33,894 nucleotides of DNA from Anaerolineae bacterium (GCA_023382675.1 JAHDWN010000056.1:1-33894); one strand, 5' to 3'. Numbered from the stretch's first letter, positions 10,001-17,930 are shown. The notes: generated from the letters alone by a model not told the origin. Program-made: numbers and translations.

Positions 10001-10147
10001 ATGAAGTTGAAACCTTGCATCATCAACATCTGTCGCGAGTGTGACCTCATAGCCTTTTTGTCGCAAAACCCGTAATAGTTGTTTATAGAAGATCTCGTCG
10101 TCTTCGACAAGGATGATGCGACGCTTTCTCTGCGGAAGTTCGAACAT
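7004..10147 (-). CDS. Response regulator with kinase-like, SIR2-like and TIR effector domains
   Basis: Residues are numbered from the TTG at 10177. The receiver domain (20-150) has acidic pocket D26/D27, phosphoacceptor D69, T109 and K131/K132, so it looks competent. Residues 245-600 resemble an aminoglycoside-phosphotransferase/choline-kinase fold: K276 in YVVKIG, HGDLTGRN at 449-456 and D482 in LIDF. Residues 636-870 resemble a SIR2-like NADase, with TTN at 740-742, but the expected KLHG reads KLYG (Y781), so it may be inactive. Residues 919-1054 are a TIR domain with candidate catalytic E1000 in WTTHERR. There is no DNA-binding domain or membrane segment. The ATG at 10147 with AAAGG 7 bases upstream is my preferred start; the TTG at 10177 would overlap the kinase-gene stop by 4 bases. 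Likely role: phosphorylation-gated NAD+ depletion (inference). Confidence 0.82.
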   Translation of the reverse strand: MFELPQRKRRIILVEDDEIFYKQLLRVLRQKGYEVTLATDVDDARFQLHANHFHVAIVDIFLNAGKGPSQIGERGSGERLLSDIHSSRLNDVLTRIILTNYPDVDLYSRALGEWGVFRALKKYSDAHEEDYVTLLTKALDEAFDSTKSRNERQRARINHSVKLNLEFQVNSDLEVIPKAVEHIIEHEGPKISSLLTPEDKWKSLPSESLISPDVIALQVYDLLNELFYNEDKLFLSTMSSGLTGAAIIRARPSGTTRGLGQRYVVKIGRRDKIEREYKNYSELVSPKFTGGAVTAAAAASTRDLGAICYRFAENERGSELREFDVLFKNHEIRNEAICQGLRFVFERTFRLLYGERNQEIFYLPDDYYQAFELEEKGRLQRVIDEVLENDDVRKYVVEFDPHSPQFKIAVLKDALLNPFLWLETHRDRCILPAYRCVTHGDLTGRNIMTDTTEYIEHVQGKTFVYHKMWLIDFYRTGESHILRDLVVLESDIKYRLAEKLDLPDFITLEKHLLGLETINEEEVSDNLLLARTSVIIEQIRQLCREQQGFPTAPDDESEILVAVLMATLNVIRLKHVTTEKKIHALISASLICSRLESLDKGYSIIPDLRVIDAHIPHESNNEVDSMNPLTRQQVDLFDELAKGEVILFVGRRSGDDPSYLTPFHLMTRLMREVGYSPLPEDTHRSMASIFVKKYASRDQLLANHIAYFSVDRAPDVFRFLPGLPWKAIFTTNQHSYIEGFYNLQNKSHKVIEDHLAHSISNSDVTHIYKLYGTLDVEQSSRCPLTEQEYESQENVLRVQNLQRLLLDLLFQGSSLLMLYPSSTDIRIVQGWKATYALASFKVWTVGNNIPLRDIERMDIAGIQHLDLSPDELTRTLASHLKQNGDRVASAPMRDGRQTHDIQSLSLEESMYNFDIALSCAGEDTAYVDLVADCLKANGTRVFYYKFDHAQIDLWGKDLYVHLDEIYRKKARYCVMFLSKAYAQKLWTTHERRSAQARAFQASKEYILPVRFDDTEIPGIVSTIGYVNANRMTPQELCQQIIEKLKSK

Positions 10148-10173
10148 CTTTGGGCCTTTGAGCACAAGGTAGG

Positions 10174-13017
10174 TCAACCGTTAATCTTCCACCATGCGGG
10201 CTTAATGGGCAGTCGCAAACACATGACTGTCCCTTTCCCAACGCTGCTTTTCTCAACGTACAAAGTTCCTTCGTGAGCTTGAGCTAGCTCCCGAGCGTAG
10301 AACAATCCGATACCATGTAGCAGGCGGTCGTGTGGGTTGGTTGCAGTATAAAATGGATCGAATATTTTCCCCCATACACTCTCGTGCATGCCGACGCCAT
10401 TGTCTTTCACTCGTATTAACCAGTAACCTTTGGACCTCTTCACGGAAATCTCGACGATGCCCTCAGTGTCCTTCCGAGATATCGCCGAATAAGCATTAAG
10501 TAGAAGATTCTTCAGAAGCAGCTCAATCCAGACCTTATCTACATGTACTCTCGAATGGATATGCCGCGGATTTGTCTTTATTTCAAGATTCTCGGGTGCA
10601 TCGTTAATCGCAGCTTGAATACTGGTGTCGATTAGCTCGCCAAATGTAACATAGTCTGGACTGAAGTTCCGCGTCTTGAGAAATTCTTCTAACCTTTCGT
10701 TGATACGACTTACGCCCTCTACGGCACTTACGACGCTATGGATCTGTTCCGAGTAGATCGAAGTGAAATCCTCTGAGATGTCTGACATCTCCTTCATTGC
10801 TGCGGGAATGACACCAGTTACCGTGCGTATGTCGTGTATGAGTCCTGTCGCAAGCACCGCAATCTCTTGTCTCCACTTCTGCTCCTTTCCTCGTTGAAGG
10901 TCAACGTGCTCATGAGCTTTTTGCAACGCAATCCCGGCGAAATCAGCTATGAGTCTTAGCAGGGCGTGGTGTTCCTTTTCATTAAATGGGTCTGGCAAAT
11001 CACTCTCGACAATAAGTGCTGCAGTGCTTGAAATCCTGATACACAATTGAGATTGAGTCGACTTGATAGCCTCAATGTAGTGTTCGATACTTCGGTCTTT
11101 GATGTTGCACTCAATCAGAATATCTCCATCTGAATGATACCTCATGACCATCCCCGCCAAACCCATGCGTTTGTCAGCATTGACTATGAACCCCTCACCT
11201 GACTTTGGCGGATCATCCAGGCGATAGAATCCATTGAGACTTACGGGCCCAATATAAAGGCGATGGGATGTAGGGAGATATTCGACGAATGCACAATTAT
11301 GAGCGATTCCGCTAAATTCCTTGCTTATGGTACTCAATATTGTCCTCATGACGTCATCAGGGTTCAGACTCTTGATAGCAAGCGCCAATTCCTGCACAAT
11401 CTTCAGGTGCCGCTTTTCTCGCTCCGATTCTCGAGATTGTAGTGCGCGATTGAAAGCGGTGGATGCCGACTCGACGAAAAGCTCTAGGAGATTTCGTTCC
11501 TCTTGATCAAATTGGTGTTGCATTCTGTAGCAGAAGAAAATCGCTCCAACGTTGCGAAGATTTGTTGAATGCACTAATCCTCGCATGGCATAAGCTGCAA
11601 CGCTACTGATTCTTTCGCTCTTGCAGAAATCGCTGGACAATAGAAGCTGCTCCATCTCTGAAGCACCCACAGATGCCAAGAAGACTTCGTTAAGTCGATT
11701 GTCAGAAGCGTCAAATCTGTCAGGATCGCGTAAACCGTACTGTGCTATGAACAGCTCGTCTGTCAGGTCATCGTTGTAGCAAACAATAAGGGCATCAAGC
11801 GATCGAAGTGCTTTGCTTATCTCACTAACTAGAATTTCGGCAATCTCATGAAGATCGAGACTTTCGGCAAAACGTATTGAAAGTTCCCGCAATGCGACTA
11901 GGGCGTTGGTAGCGTCATATTGTCTTGTGACAGCTGCCAGTTGTCGGCTGTAGCGCGCCAAAATGCTTTGGTTGCGGATTACCTGCGGGCTCTTTCTGAA
12001 GCTTTGCCCGAAAAGTTGAGGTATTAGGACTTGGTTGAAAAAGATTCCTACACAGGTTTCTCCAACCCGGATGCTCGCCGCCACAACATATGAATGTGGA
12101 TCAGCAGTTTCAAGCTTATGTTTTGAACGCCACGCGAAATAACTGCGGGTAGGTTCATTCTGGGCCGACTGAAAAAACTGGACGATCTCCTTGGCAAAAC
12201 TCAACAATCGGTTGTGCTGCGGAGAATCAAGATCTTCTATGTTGATTTCTGATGTCTGGTCGATCTCGTACTTTCGCCATCCGCCGAGAGGAATCTTTAT
12301 TACCAAAAATGTGTCGCGAAGTTCTTCGACTAGTTGCCGAAGAAGTCCGTCGATTTCTTCGTGAATATCTATTTGTGTCTTACGTTCGTTTAGACTGAAG
12401 ACCAGGTGTTCAAAGCGCCTCGTTGGTGAGTTATTGATTCTGTTTTGTTCACGAATACGTTGGTGAGCTATCAAGTGGGAAACCTGGTAGACATACATTT
12501 GCAGAACGTTCAATTCAATGTCGGTGAACGTTCTTGTTTCAAGCCAGTTAACATAAAGTATGCCGATAGGCGATTCTGGTTCTCCAAGTCTGAATCCTAC
12601 AAAAGAGCGTATCCTCTCGCTACTAACAAAGGTGTTGTCAACATATAATTTTAGTTTCTTATTAGTCTCTATTTCATCCATGTAGATTGCTGGATAGGTG
12701 AAAACATTTTCAACTACGAGCAGATTTTGTCGTATTATGAATTCTGCAATTCCTGAACCGGCACGGATAGGCTGAAGCCTCCCTGCCACATCTTCAGGAT
12801 CGCAGCTGATGCTTTCCGTAACGTAGCGATCGTTGGCATCACCTGAGTTAGTCAAGGTATACAAGACCGCACAATAGGAATCTTCGAAGATGTCTCGCAC
12901 AGAAGTAACAATGGCACCGTTGACGTTCTCGGGGGTATTCCGTGCTGTAATCTCGACGAAGTTTATCGCCTTGTACAAACGATTGAATAGAAGCTGGATC
13001 GTGGTTTCGCTAGACAA
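10174..13017 (-). CDS. Soluble multi-GAF sensor histidine kinase
   Basis: A 947-residue histidine kinase without transmembrane segments, so it should sense a cytoplasmic cue. Three to four GAF-like modules occupy roughly residues 15-170, 180-355, 370-545 and 550-715. The transmitter follows: phosphoacceptor H728 in LIHDIR, N-box asparagines N837/N841, G1 motif DNGVGM at 872-877, F-box IFDPFY and G2 motif HGIGL at 901-905. All residues needed for ATP binding and autophosphorylation are visible. The start is a TTG at 13017, chosen because there is no in-frame ATG before the upstream stop and the first GAF module begins close by; the ribosome site is weak. Its stop lies directly before or overlaps the regulator start, so the two are one operon and almost certainly cognate partners. 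Confidence 0.88.
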   Translation of the reverse strand: MSSETTIQLLFNRLYKAINFVEITARNTPENVNGAIVTSVRDIFEDSYCAVLYTLTNSGDANDRYVTESISCDPEDVAGRLQPIRAGSGIAEFIIRQNLLVVENVFTYPAIYMDEIETNKKLKLYVDNTFVSSERIRSFVGFRLGEPESPIGILYVNWLETRTFTDIELNVLQMYVYQVSHLIAHQRIREQNRINNSPTRRFEHLVFSLNERKTQIDIHEEIDGLLRQLVEELRDTFLVIKIPLGGWRKYEIDQTSEINIEDLDSPQHNRLLSFAKEIVQFFQSAQNEPTRSYFAWRSKHKLETADPHSYVVAASIRVGETCVGIFFNQVLIPQLFGQSFRKSPQVIRNQSILARYSRQLAAVTRQYDATNALVALRELSIRFAESLDLHEIAEILVSEISKALRSLDALIVCYNDDLTDELFIAQYGLRDPDRFDASDNRLNEVFLASVGASEMEQLLLSSDFCKSERISSVAAYAMRGLVHSTNLRNVGAIFFCYRMQHQFDQEERNLLELFVESASTAFNRALQSRESEREKRHLKIVQELALAIKSLNPDDVMRTILSTISKEFSGIAHNCAFVEYLPTSHRLYIGPVSLNGFYRLDDPPKSGEGFIVNADKRMGLAGMVMRYHSDGDILIECNIKDRSIEHYIEAIKSTQSQLCIRISSTAALIVESDLPDPFNEKEHHALLRLIADFAGIALQKAHEHVDLQRGKEQKWRQEIAVLATGLIHDIRTVTGVIPAAMKEMSDISEDFTSIYSEQIHSVVSAVEGVSRINERLEEFLKTRNFSPDYVTFGELIDTSIQAAINDAPENLEIKTNPRHIHSRVHVDKVWIELLLKNLLLNAYSAISRKDTEGIVEISVKRSKGYWLIRVKDNGVGMHESVWGKIFDPFYTATNPHDRLLHGIGLFYARELAQAHEGTLYVEKSSVGKGTVMCLRLPIKPAWWKING

Positions 13018-13516
13018 CTTGTCGGTAATTCCGGTTATGTCGACACGTTAATAATAATCCCAAATGCGAAACTGCCCTGGTAGACTCGCTGGGAACTTCA
13101 ATCGCTCCAAATTAGGCTAGGATATTAACCGTTTAGTCGTCATGATGCAACCAATAGCGATGTCCCATGGGAATGCTGGTTCCATGTGGCGCCACCAGAA
13201 CTCCAGTTGAAGTCCGACCAACAACAAGTGCTATGCACTGCGCCAAGAGTTAGAACCCAATACGGTTCGGTTAAGCAAATACGAAGGAGAAACCTGCCAT
13301 GCTTGACGCATAGTTCTCCCGTACAGAGCTTCAGAAAAAGTCAGAAGATATTGCTAGAAATCCCTTATCCCTACCGTATTGAGTTAGAACCCAGCAACCA
13401 CATATATGCTTCGCTGCTGGCGGCCACATCAAAAGGACGGCTTGGACGGTGTATATTGACCGGGAATGGGATAGGGGATCTCTTGTAGTGAGGCAGTCTC
13501 TTGCCTGCTCACGCCG
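13018..13516. other. Intergenic region upstream of the kinase operon
   Basis: No gene is supported in these 500 bases. A + frame of about 100 codons (13186-13488) is open but has no recognised similarity. It spans the MITE-like insert at 13260-13380, which supplies its middle third, so I treat it as chance. The kinase promoter should lie near 13020-13140, where the minus strand is AT-rich, but no -35/-10 pair is convincing. Confidence 0.45.
13247..13393. mobile_element. Candidate 121-base MITE with flanking 13-base direct repeats
   Basis: The core runs from 13260 to 13380. Counting the shared A at 13259, its ends are imperfect inverted repeats: AATACGGTTCGGTTAAG on the left and, on the opposite strand at the right, AATACGGTAGGGATAAG (14 of 17 match, first 8 identical). 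The core is flanked by the exact direct repeat GAGTTAGAACCCA at 13247-13259 and 13381-13393, as a target duplication would give. It is too short to encode a transposase and would depend on one elsewhere. Thirteen bases is long for a target duplication, so a non-transposition origin is possible. No second copy was found in this window. Confidence 0.5.
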
Positions 13517-14256
13517 CTAATTCCTTTTGCGGTTCACAATCTGATGCACGCGCTGTTTCGTGATGCCGTAGCGCGCGGCCAGGTCACCAAGTGATACTCC
13601 TGCTTCATATTCCGCAATCATCGCGGCGTTGCGGCTGCTTTCTTTCGGTGTCTTATTGTTGACGGGAAACGTGGGTTCTGGCTGGTTGGCGTAGAGCATT
13701 TCAACGAAGCGCATTATGGCTGCATCGACATCGTGTACGGAGCTGAGCCATAGTCCCGTATGGAGCATCGCTTTACCCATGCTTAGAGACCCATCAGCGG
13801 TCTCTTTTTGTTTGTCCTCGTGCTCGTACAAGGCCGCTCGAAGAACGATGAAGCGATCTGCCCACGGCTTGAGCCTGAAGTCGGTGATGCAGCGGCGATC
13901 CAGGTCGTAGGTCACAGACGAGAACAAATTCCGCACTAATCCCTGCCGATCCTCATCGCTCGATATCGTCCACAGCCGGTGAATCTTATCGACCGCCTCG
14001 ATACACAGGGCAAACTCAAGGCCCAGCTTCTCAGTATCAAACGTGCGCGACTCCCAGTGGGCGATTTCAGGCACTTTCCACCCTATAGAGTAAAGCCGTT
14101 TGACCTCGTTGTTGCGCTCTGTCTTGGGTTGCGATTTGCCCGTAATTGGCTCATCAGGATGCGAAAGTCCTGCGTTAAGCCGCTGGGTCAGGGCAAAAAC
14201 TGCCTCTTCCAACGAGGGTAATGGTCTGGCTAATAAGCCTAAATGGAGCAGACCAT
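13517..14256 (-). pseudogene. Chimeric remnant of a large serine recombinase C-terminus
   Basis: The open frame (13517-14212, 231 codons) joins two out-of-order pieces of a serine recombinase. Its first part (DNA 14059-14250) matches the extreme C-terminal coding region at 30607-30798 with no gaps and about 84% identity by hand count. Its second part (DNA 13859-14068) matches the upstream coiled-coil region at 30902-31111, also without gaps. The join lies in the shared bases GGGCGATTTC. It then continues into a different C-terminus with a helix-turn-helix (SLGDLAARYGITKQRVHQI). The catalytic domain, recombinase domain and zinc ribbon are all missing. The best explanation is a deletion between two tandem recombinase genes by microhomology. 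It cannot be an active recombinase. Confidence 0.75.
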
Positions 14257-14261
14257 TACCC
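14216..14261. repeat. 13-bp perfect inverted repeat at the edge of recombinase homology
   Basis: GGGTAATGGTCTG (14216-14228) and CAGACCATTACCC (14249-14261) are perfect inverted arms with a 20-base loop. The right arm begins where similarity to the recombinase at 30.8 kb ends. Neither strand has a T-run after the stem, so it is not a standard terminator, though it sits just past the end of the catabolic operon at 14281. Confidence 0.7.
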
Positions 14262-14280
14262 TTGCCGATGCACGTTGCAG

Positions 14281-15075
14281 TCAGCTGCGTGATCTATAAT
14301 GTGCCAGGTTTGAGGAGATGTCGTCCATTATCTTCTCTGCATGTGCAATCATGTAGCTGTAGTCGCCGCCGACTTGCAGCCATTGGACGCCGCGCCGTGC
14401 CATGCTGACCGCATAACGCGCATCCGGCCCCATGCCAGCGCCAACGAACAGTCCTGCGCCGCGCGCCTTAGCGATGATGTGGTCGATAGCTGCCGACACT
14501 TCAGAATGATCGGGATCGCCCGTGTGGTCGAGCGAGGCCGCCAGATCAGCCGGACCGATGACGATCGAGTCGAGGCCGGGCACGGCGACAATCTCGTCAA
14601 TCGCCTCCCAGGCCTCACGATTCTCAATCTGCACCGATACGAAGACAGCTTCGTTCGCGCGCGCGACATAATCCGGGCCGCCATCCCGCCCGTAGTTGCC
14701 GGGCACACGCGGGCCGTAGCCGCGCTTACCGAGCGGCGGATAGCGACAGTCGTCGACGACGCGCCGGACTTCTGCAGCGCTGCGCACCTGCGGCACGATG
14801 ATGCCGTCGGCGCCGCTATCCAACACCGGCTTGATGAACGGCGTGTCGCTGCCCGGCACGCGCACGAGTGACGGCACCTGCCGACTCTTCGCGGCCAGCA
14901 GGTGCCCCTGGAGCGCCTCCGGACTCATGGCGCTGTGTTCAAGGTCGATCCAGAAGAAATCGACCGAGTCGCCGAGTGCGTCGCTGACGAGCGGATCGGC
15001 AAAGGTGATGCTCGCGCCGACGCAGATGTCACCGTCCGTCATACGCTGGCGGAATCGAAGTATGGTTTCCATCAT
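14281..15075 (-). CDS. HpcH/HpaI family aldolase
   Basis: A 264-residue class II, metal-dependent aldolase of the HpcH/HpaI type. Members cleave 2-keto-3-deoxy or 4-hydroxy-2-keto acids to pyruvate plus an aldehyde in the cytoplasm. Family marks visible in order are WIDLEH near the N-terminus, SGADGIIVPQVRSAAE, the GKRGYGPR loop, QIENREA (metal-ligand glutamate) and GPADLAAS (metal-ligand aspartate). Length is normal. Two consecutive ATGs open the gene; the first, at 15075, is used. It is the last gene of the minus-strand unit, 40 bases after the BKACE gene. The exact substrate cannot be read; relatives include 2-keto-3-deoxy-L-rhamnonate aldolase. Confidence 0.9.
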   Translation of the reverse strand: MMETILRFRQRMTDGDICVGASITFADPLVSDALGDSVDFFWIDLEHSAMSPEALQGHLLAAKSRQVPSLVRVPGSDTPFIKPVLDSGADGIIVPQVRSAAEVRRVVDDCRYPPLGKRGYGPRVPGNYGRDGGPDYVARANEAVFVSVQIENREAWEAIDEIVAVPGLDSIVIGPADLAASLDHTGDPDHSEVSAAIDHIIAKARGAGLFVGAGMGPDARYAVSMARRGVQWLQVGGDYSYMIAHAEKIMDDISSNLAHYRSRS

Positions 15076-15115
15076 GGTTGTGTCAGCCTGTCTGTGATGC
15101 GATCCGCGAGTAATC

Positions 15116-16030
15116 TCACGCCAATCCTGTCATGACGCGCGCCTCTTCCGGCGAGGCGATCTCGCGCCCGACTTCACGCGCAATGCGCACCGCTTTGTCG
15201 GCGAGTTCAGCGTTGCTCTTGGCGAAGACGCCCGGTTCGATGTACGGGCAGTCCTCCATACCGACGCGCACGTGGCCGCCGAGACTGATGGCATGGGCGA
15301 TGGTCGTCCAGTAGACGGACGGGTCCATGCAGCTCATGCTCCAGTTGGCGCGTTCCGGCAGATGATCGATCATGAACTGGAGGCCTTTGGCCGTCGGCGG
15401 CATCCAGCCCTGGCCGGGCCAGCCGAAGAACATCGTCAGCCATAGCGGATCGTCGAGCAGGCCCGGCTCATCTTCGCGCTTGCCATCGACCCAGAATTCG
15501 CCCGCGCGCATCTTCTGAATCGCCCAGAAGGCGCCCGTGCTGAAGCATTCAATCTCGAGTTTGACGCCATATTCTTTGGCAAGTTGAGAATACTGGCGCA
15601 GCTCGGAGATGGGGTGGATCGAGTAGCAGTAGCCCGCAGGAGGGTAGTCCGGGTCTGGCTGGAAGTATTCGTCGTGCGAATTGAAGTTGATCGAACTCAT
15701 GTCCGGGCGCAGCGTGCGCCAGAGTTCCAGCTTCTGTTCCAGGCGGATGCTGGCGAGACCAAATTGGACGATTGCCGGGCCGGTCGCGCGGATGCGCTCG
15801 TTGATCTCCGCCCAGCCGTCCATGATCGGAATCTGCAACTGGCGGCCATCGGGCTGAATGACTGGATCACTGGTGTAGGAACCATGCGTATGGCAAATCG
15901 ACGCGCCTGCACCGATGGCACGAACGTACTCGTCGGCAACACCTGTCGGGTTGTCAGGCTTTGGCCCGTTCGGGTTCTGGGGATAGGTCAGTGTGGTATC
16001 GCAGGTCACGGTGATAATGAGCTTTTTCAT
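15116..16030 (-). CDS. BKACE family beta-keto acid cleavage enzyme (DUF849)
   Basis: A 304-residue TIM-barrel enzyme of the beta-keto acid cleavage family, whose founder is 3-keto-5-aminohexanoate cleavage enzyme. These zinc enzymes react a beta-keto acid with acetyl-CoA to give acetoacetate and a new CoA ester. The HTHG zinc motif is at residues 47-50 and the RVGMED motif at 255-260 supplies the catalytic arginine, third zinc ligand E259 and D260. Length is typical. The neighbouring dehydrogenases could generate the beta-keto acid. Active-site specificity residues cannot be assigned here, so the substrate is open. Confidence 0.9.
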   Translation of the reverse strand: MKKLIITVTCDTTLTYPQNPNGPKPDNPTGVADEYVRAIGAGASICHTHGSYTSDPVIQPDGRQLQIPIMDGWAEINERIRATGPAIVQFGLASIRLEQKLELWRTLRPDMSSINFNSHDEYFQPDPDYPPAGYCYSIHPISELRQYSQLAKEYGVKLEIECFSTGAFWAIQKMRAGEFWVDGKREDEPGLLDDPLWLTMFFGWPGQGWMPPTAKGLQFMIDHLPERANWSMSCMDPSVYWTTIAHAISLGGHVRVGMEDCPYIEPGVFAKSNAELADKAVRIAREVGREIASPEEARVMTGLA

Positions 16031-16073
16031 GGAACATCCTTCATGTGATCGGTGATTGAATAAAGTTCTTTGC

Positions 16074-17102
16074 TCAAGGCGAATAGGTCAGCACAATGCG
16101 CCCGATGGCAGTACCAGAACGCAGGTGCTCCAGGGCCTGGTTGACCTTCTCCAGCGGATAACGATGGCGCACGATCGATTTCAACTGGCCGGTCGCCATC
16201 AGGTTGAGCACGTCGATCAAATCCTGCCTGCGCCCGGCGCGCGTGCCGATGACTTCCAGTTCGTTCTGGGCGAGCTGCTTGCCGGGCAGGGGAAGATGCT
16301 CCGGCGTGTAGCCGACGACGACCATGCGACCGCCACGCTGGACACTGTTGAAGCCCGCGTGCATGGTCGCTTCGGTGCCGACCACGTCGATGGCGCACTC
16401 CGCGCCCATGCCGCCAGTCATCATCTGCACAGCCTGCGCGATGTTTTGGGTGGTGCTGGAGTCGATGAACATGTGCGCACCATTCTCTGCCGCCCAGTCA
16501 GCGCGCTGTGAATCGTGGTCGGCGGCAATCACACGCGCACCTGCACCTCGTGCGAGCTGGACGAGCAGCGATCCGACGCCGCCGATGCCGATGATGACGA
16601 CGGTTTCGCCCAGGCGCAGGCGCGATCGCTGCAGCGCGTGATAGGCTGTCAACGCGGCATCACAGGCGGTGGCCGCATCTTCCCAGGCGACGGCATCCTG
16701 CAGGCGGATCAGCTGCTGCACGGGAACACGGACGTACTCGGCGTAACCGCCGGGCCGGCGCAGAATGCCCATCACACCGCGCATGTTGGGGCAAAGCTGC
16801 TCGCGATGTGTCAGGCAGTAGACGCACTTGCCGCAGATGAGGAAGTTGTAGACGGCGACTCGATCACCGCGCTTGAAGTTGGTGACGTCACGCCCGACCT
16901 CGCTGACCATGCCCGCGATCTCGTGACCCATGATGAAGGGGAGTTCCGGTGTGTAGCCGAAGCCGTCCCACAGCTTGAGATCGGTGCCGTCGATGCCGCA
17001 GGCCATCGTCTGCAAGATGACTTCGTCATCCTCCGGCGCGAGGTTGGGCACGTCCTTGATCGTCAGGGGCTGGCCGAATTCGTGCAAAACCGCTGCTTTC
17101 AT
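16074..17102 (-). CDS. Zinc-dependent MDR-family alcohol/polyol dehydrogenase
   Basis: A 342-residue medium-chain dehydrogenase related to sorbitol and threonine dehydrogenases. Catalytic zinc ligands are C35 and the H60-E61 pair in MGHEIAG. The structural zinc site has four cysteines at C90, C93, C96 and C104. The nucleotide-binding fold shows GIGGVGS in the middle of the protein. It should oxidise a secondary hydroxyl with NAD(P)+ in the cytoplasm, and may feed the BKACE 43 bases downstream. Its start overlaps the stop of the isomerase gene by 4 bases, indicating tight co-expression. Substrate is not predictable. Confidence 0.9.
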   Translation of the reverse strand: MKAAVLHEFGQPLTIKDVPNLAPEDDEVILQTMACGIDGTDLKLWDGFGYTPELPFIMGHEIAGMVSEVGRDVTNFKRGDRVAVYNFLICGKCVYCLTHREQLCPNMRGVMGILRRPGGYAEYVRVPVQQLIRLQDAVAWEDAATACDAALTAYHALQRSRLRLGETVVIIGIGGVGSLLVQLARGAGARVIAADHDSQRADWAAENGAHMFIDSSTTQNIAQAVQMMTGGMGAECAIDVVGTEATMHAGFNSVQRGGRMVVVGYTPEHLPLPGKQLAQNELEVIGTRAGRRQDLIDVLNLMATGQLKSIVRHRYPLEKVNQALEHLRSGTAIGRIVLTYSP

Positions 17103-17926
17103 GCCGTCTGTCCCTCAATTCCTAAGGCCTCCAGCGCTATCTGGAAGCGCGGCAGTCCCCAGCGATAGCCCTGTTCCGGCAGCGGATAGCCGTACATATC
17201 GAGTGTAGCGCTGCCCTTGAAGCCGACGTCCTGCAGCGCCTTGTCCATCGCCGCAAGATCCAACGTGCCTTTGCCCGGCGGAAAATGCAGTTCGGACGAG
17301 ACGCGGTCGCTATCGGCGTAATGCAGATGTTGAATGCGGTCGCCCAGCGTGTGAATCGCTTCGACATAGCCATCCGGCTTGCCGACGCCGAAATGGCAGA
17401 AATCGAACAAGATGCCGAAGTGATCGCGTCCCAGGCGGTCGCACAACTGGCAGACGAAGTCGAGATCCATACCGAGCGTGAAGGGGTGCGGCTCGGCCAG
17501 AAAGCGCACGCCATTGGGTCGCGCGTAGTCGATAGCTGCCTGAAACAGGTGAGTCAGTGTATCCAGCAGCTCGACGTGCGAGATCTTGATGCCGGGGTGC
17601 GCCCCTTCCCAGACCATGACTTCGCGCACGCCAAGTTCGAGCGCATAGTCGACATCTTCTTTCAATCCGGCCAATGTGCGGTCGTAACTCGCTCCCGACT
17701 CGAAGGGATGGAAATAATCCGCGCCGACGACGTTCAGCCCCCACAACGACAGTCCCAGGTCGGCGGCGAACTCGCGAAAGTGCGCCAGCAGGGCGGGGGT
17801 CTTGAAGCCCGATAGATGATCCTTCCACATCTCGACGCTGTTACAGCCCGCGGCGACGATGCGCTGACAGGCTTCTTCGGCGGGGTAGGCGTGAAACGAG
17901 ATCGAGTTGCCGCGCAAGTAGACCAT
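17099..17926 (-). CDS. Sugar phosphate isomerase/epimerase (xylose isomerase-like TIM barrel)
   Basis: A 275-residue AP-endonuclease-2/xylose-isomerase-like barrel. Visible marks are the N-terminal strand plus SVEMWKDHLSG, the metal-ligand-rich strands VMVWEGAH, FLAEPHPF and LFDFCHFG, then HLHYADSD with a late PGKGTLD. The pattern fits sugar or sugar-acid isomerases, epimerases and inosose-type dehydratases of the superfamily. It lies 4 bases after the Ldh-family gene and overlaps the zinc dehydrogenase, consistent with carbohydrate-derived substrates. The reaction type remains ambiguous from sequence. Confidence 0.85.
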   Translation of the reverse strand: MVYLRGNSISFHAYPAEEACQRIVAAGCNSVEMWKDHLSGFKTPALLAHFREFAADLGLSLWGLNVVGADYFHPFESGASYDRTLAGLKEDVDYALELGVREVMVWEGAHPGIKISHVELLDTLTHLFQAAIDYARPNGVRFLAEPHPFTLGMDLDFVCQLCDRLGRDHFGILFDFCHFGVGKPDGYVEAIHTLGDRIQHLHYADSDRVSSELHFPPGKGTLDLAAMDKALQDVGFKGSATLDMYGYPLPEQGYRWGLPRFQIALEALGIEGQTA

Positions 17927-17930
17927 GGCG

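Noticed and set aside
13186-13488. 100-codon + frame upstream of the kinase operon
   Set aside because: No similarity or convincing start, and its middle is the MITE-like insert.
14216-14261. Terminator of the minus catabolic operon
   Set aside because: Perfect stem but no T-run on either strand, so kept only as an inverted repeat.
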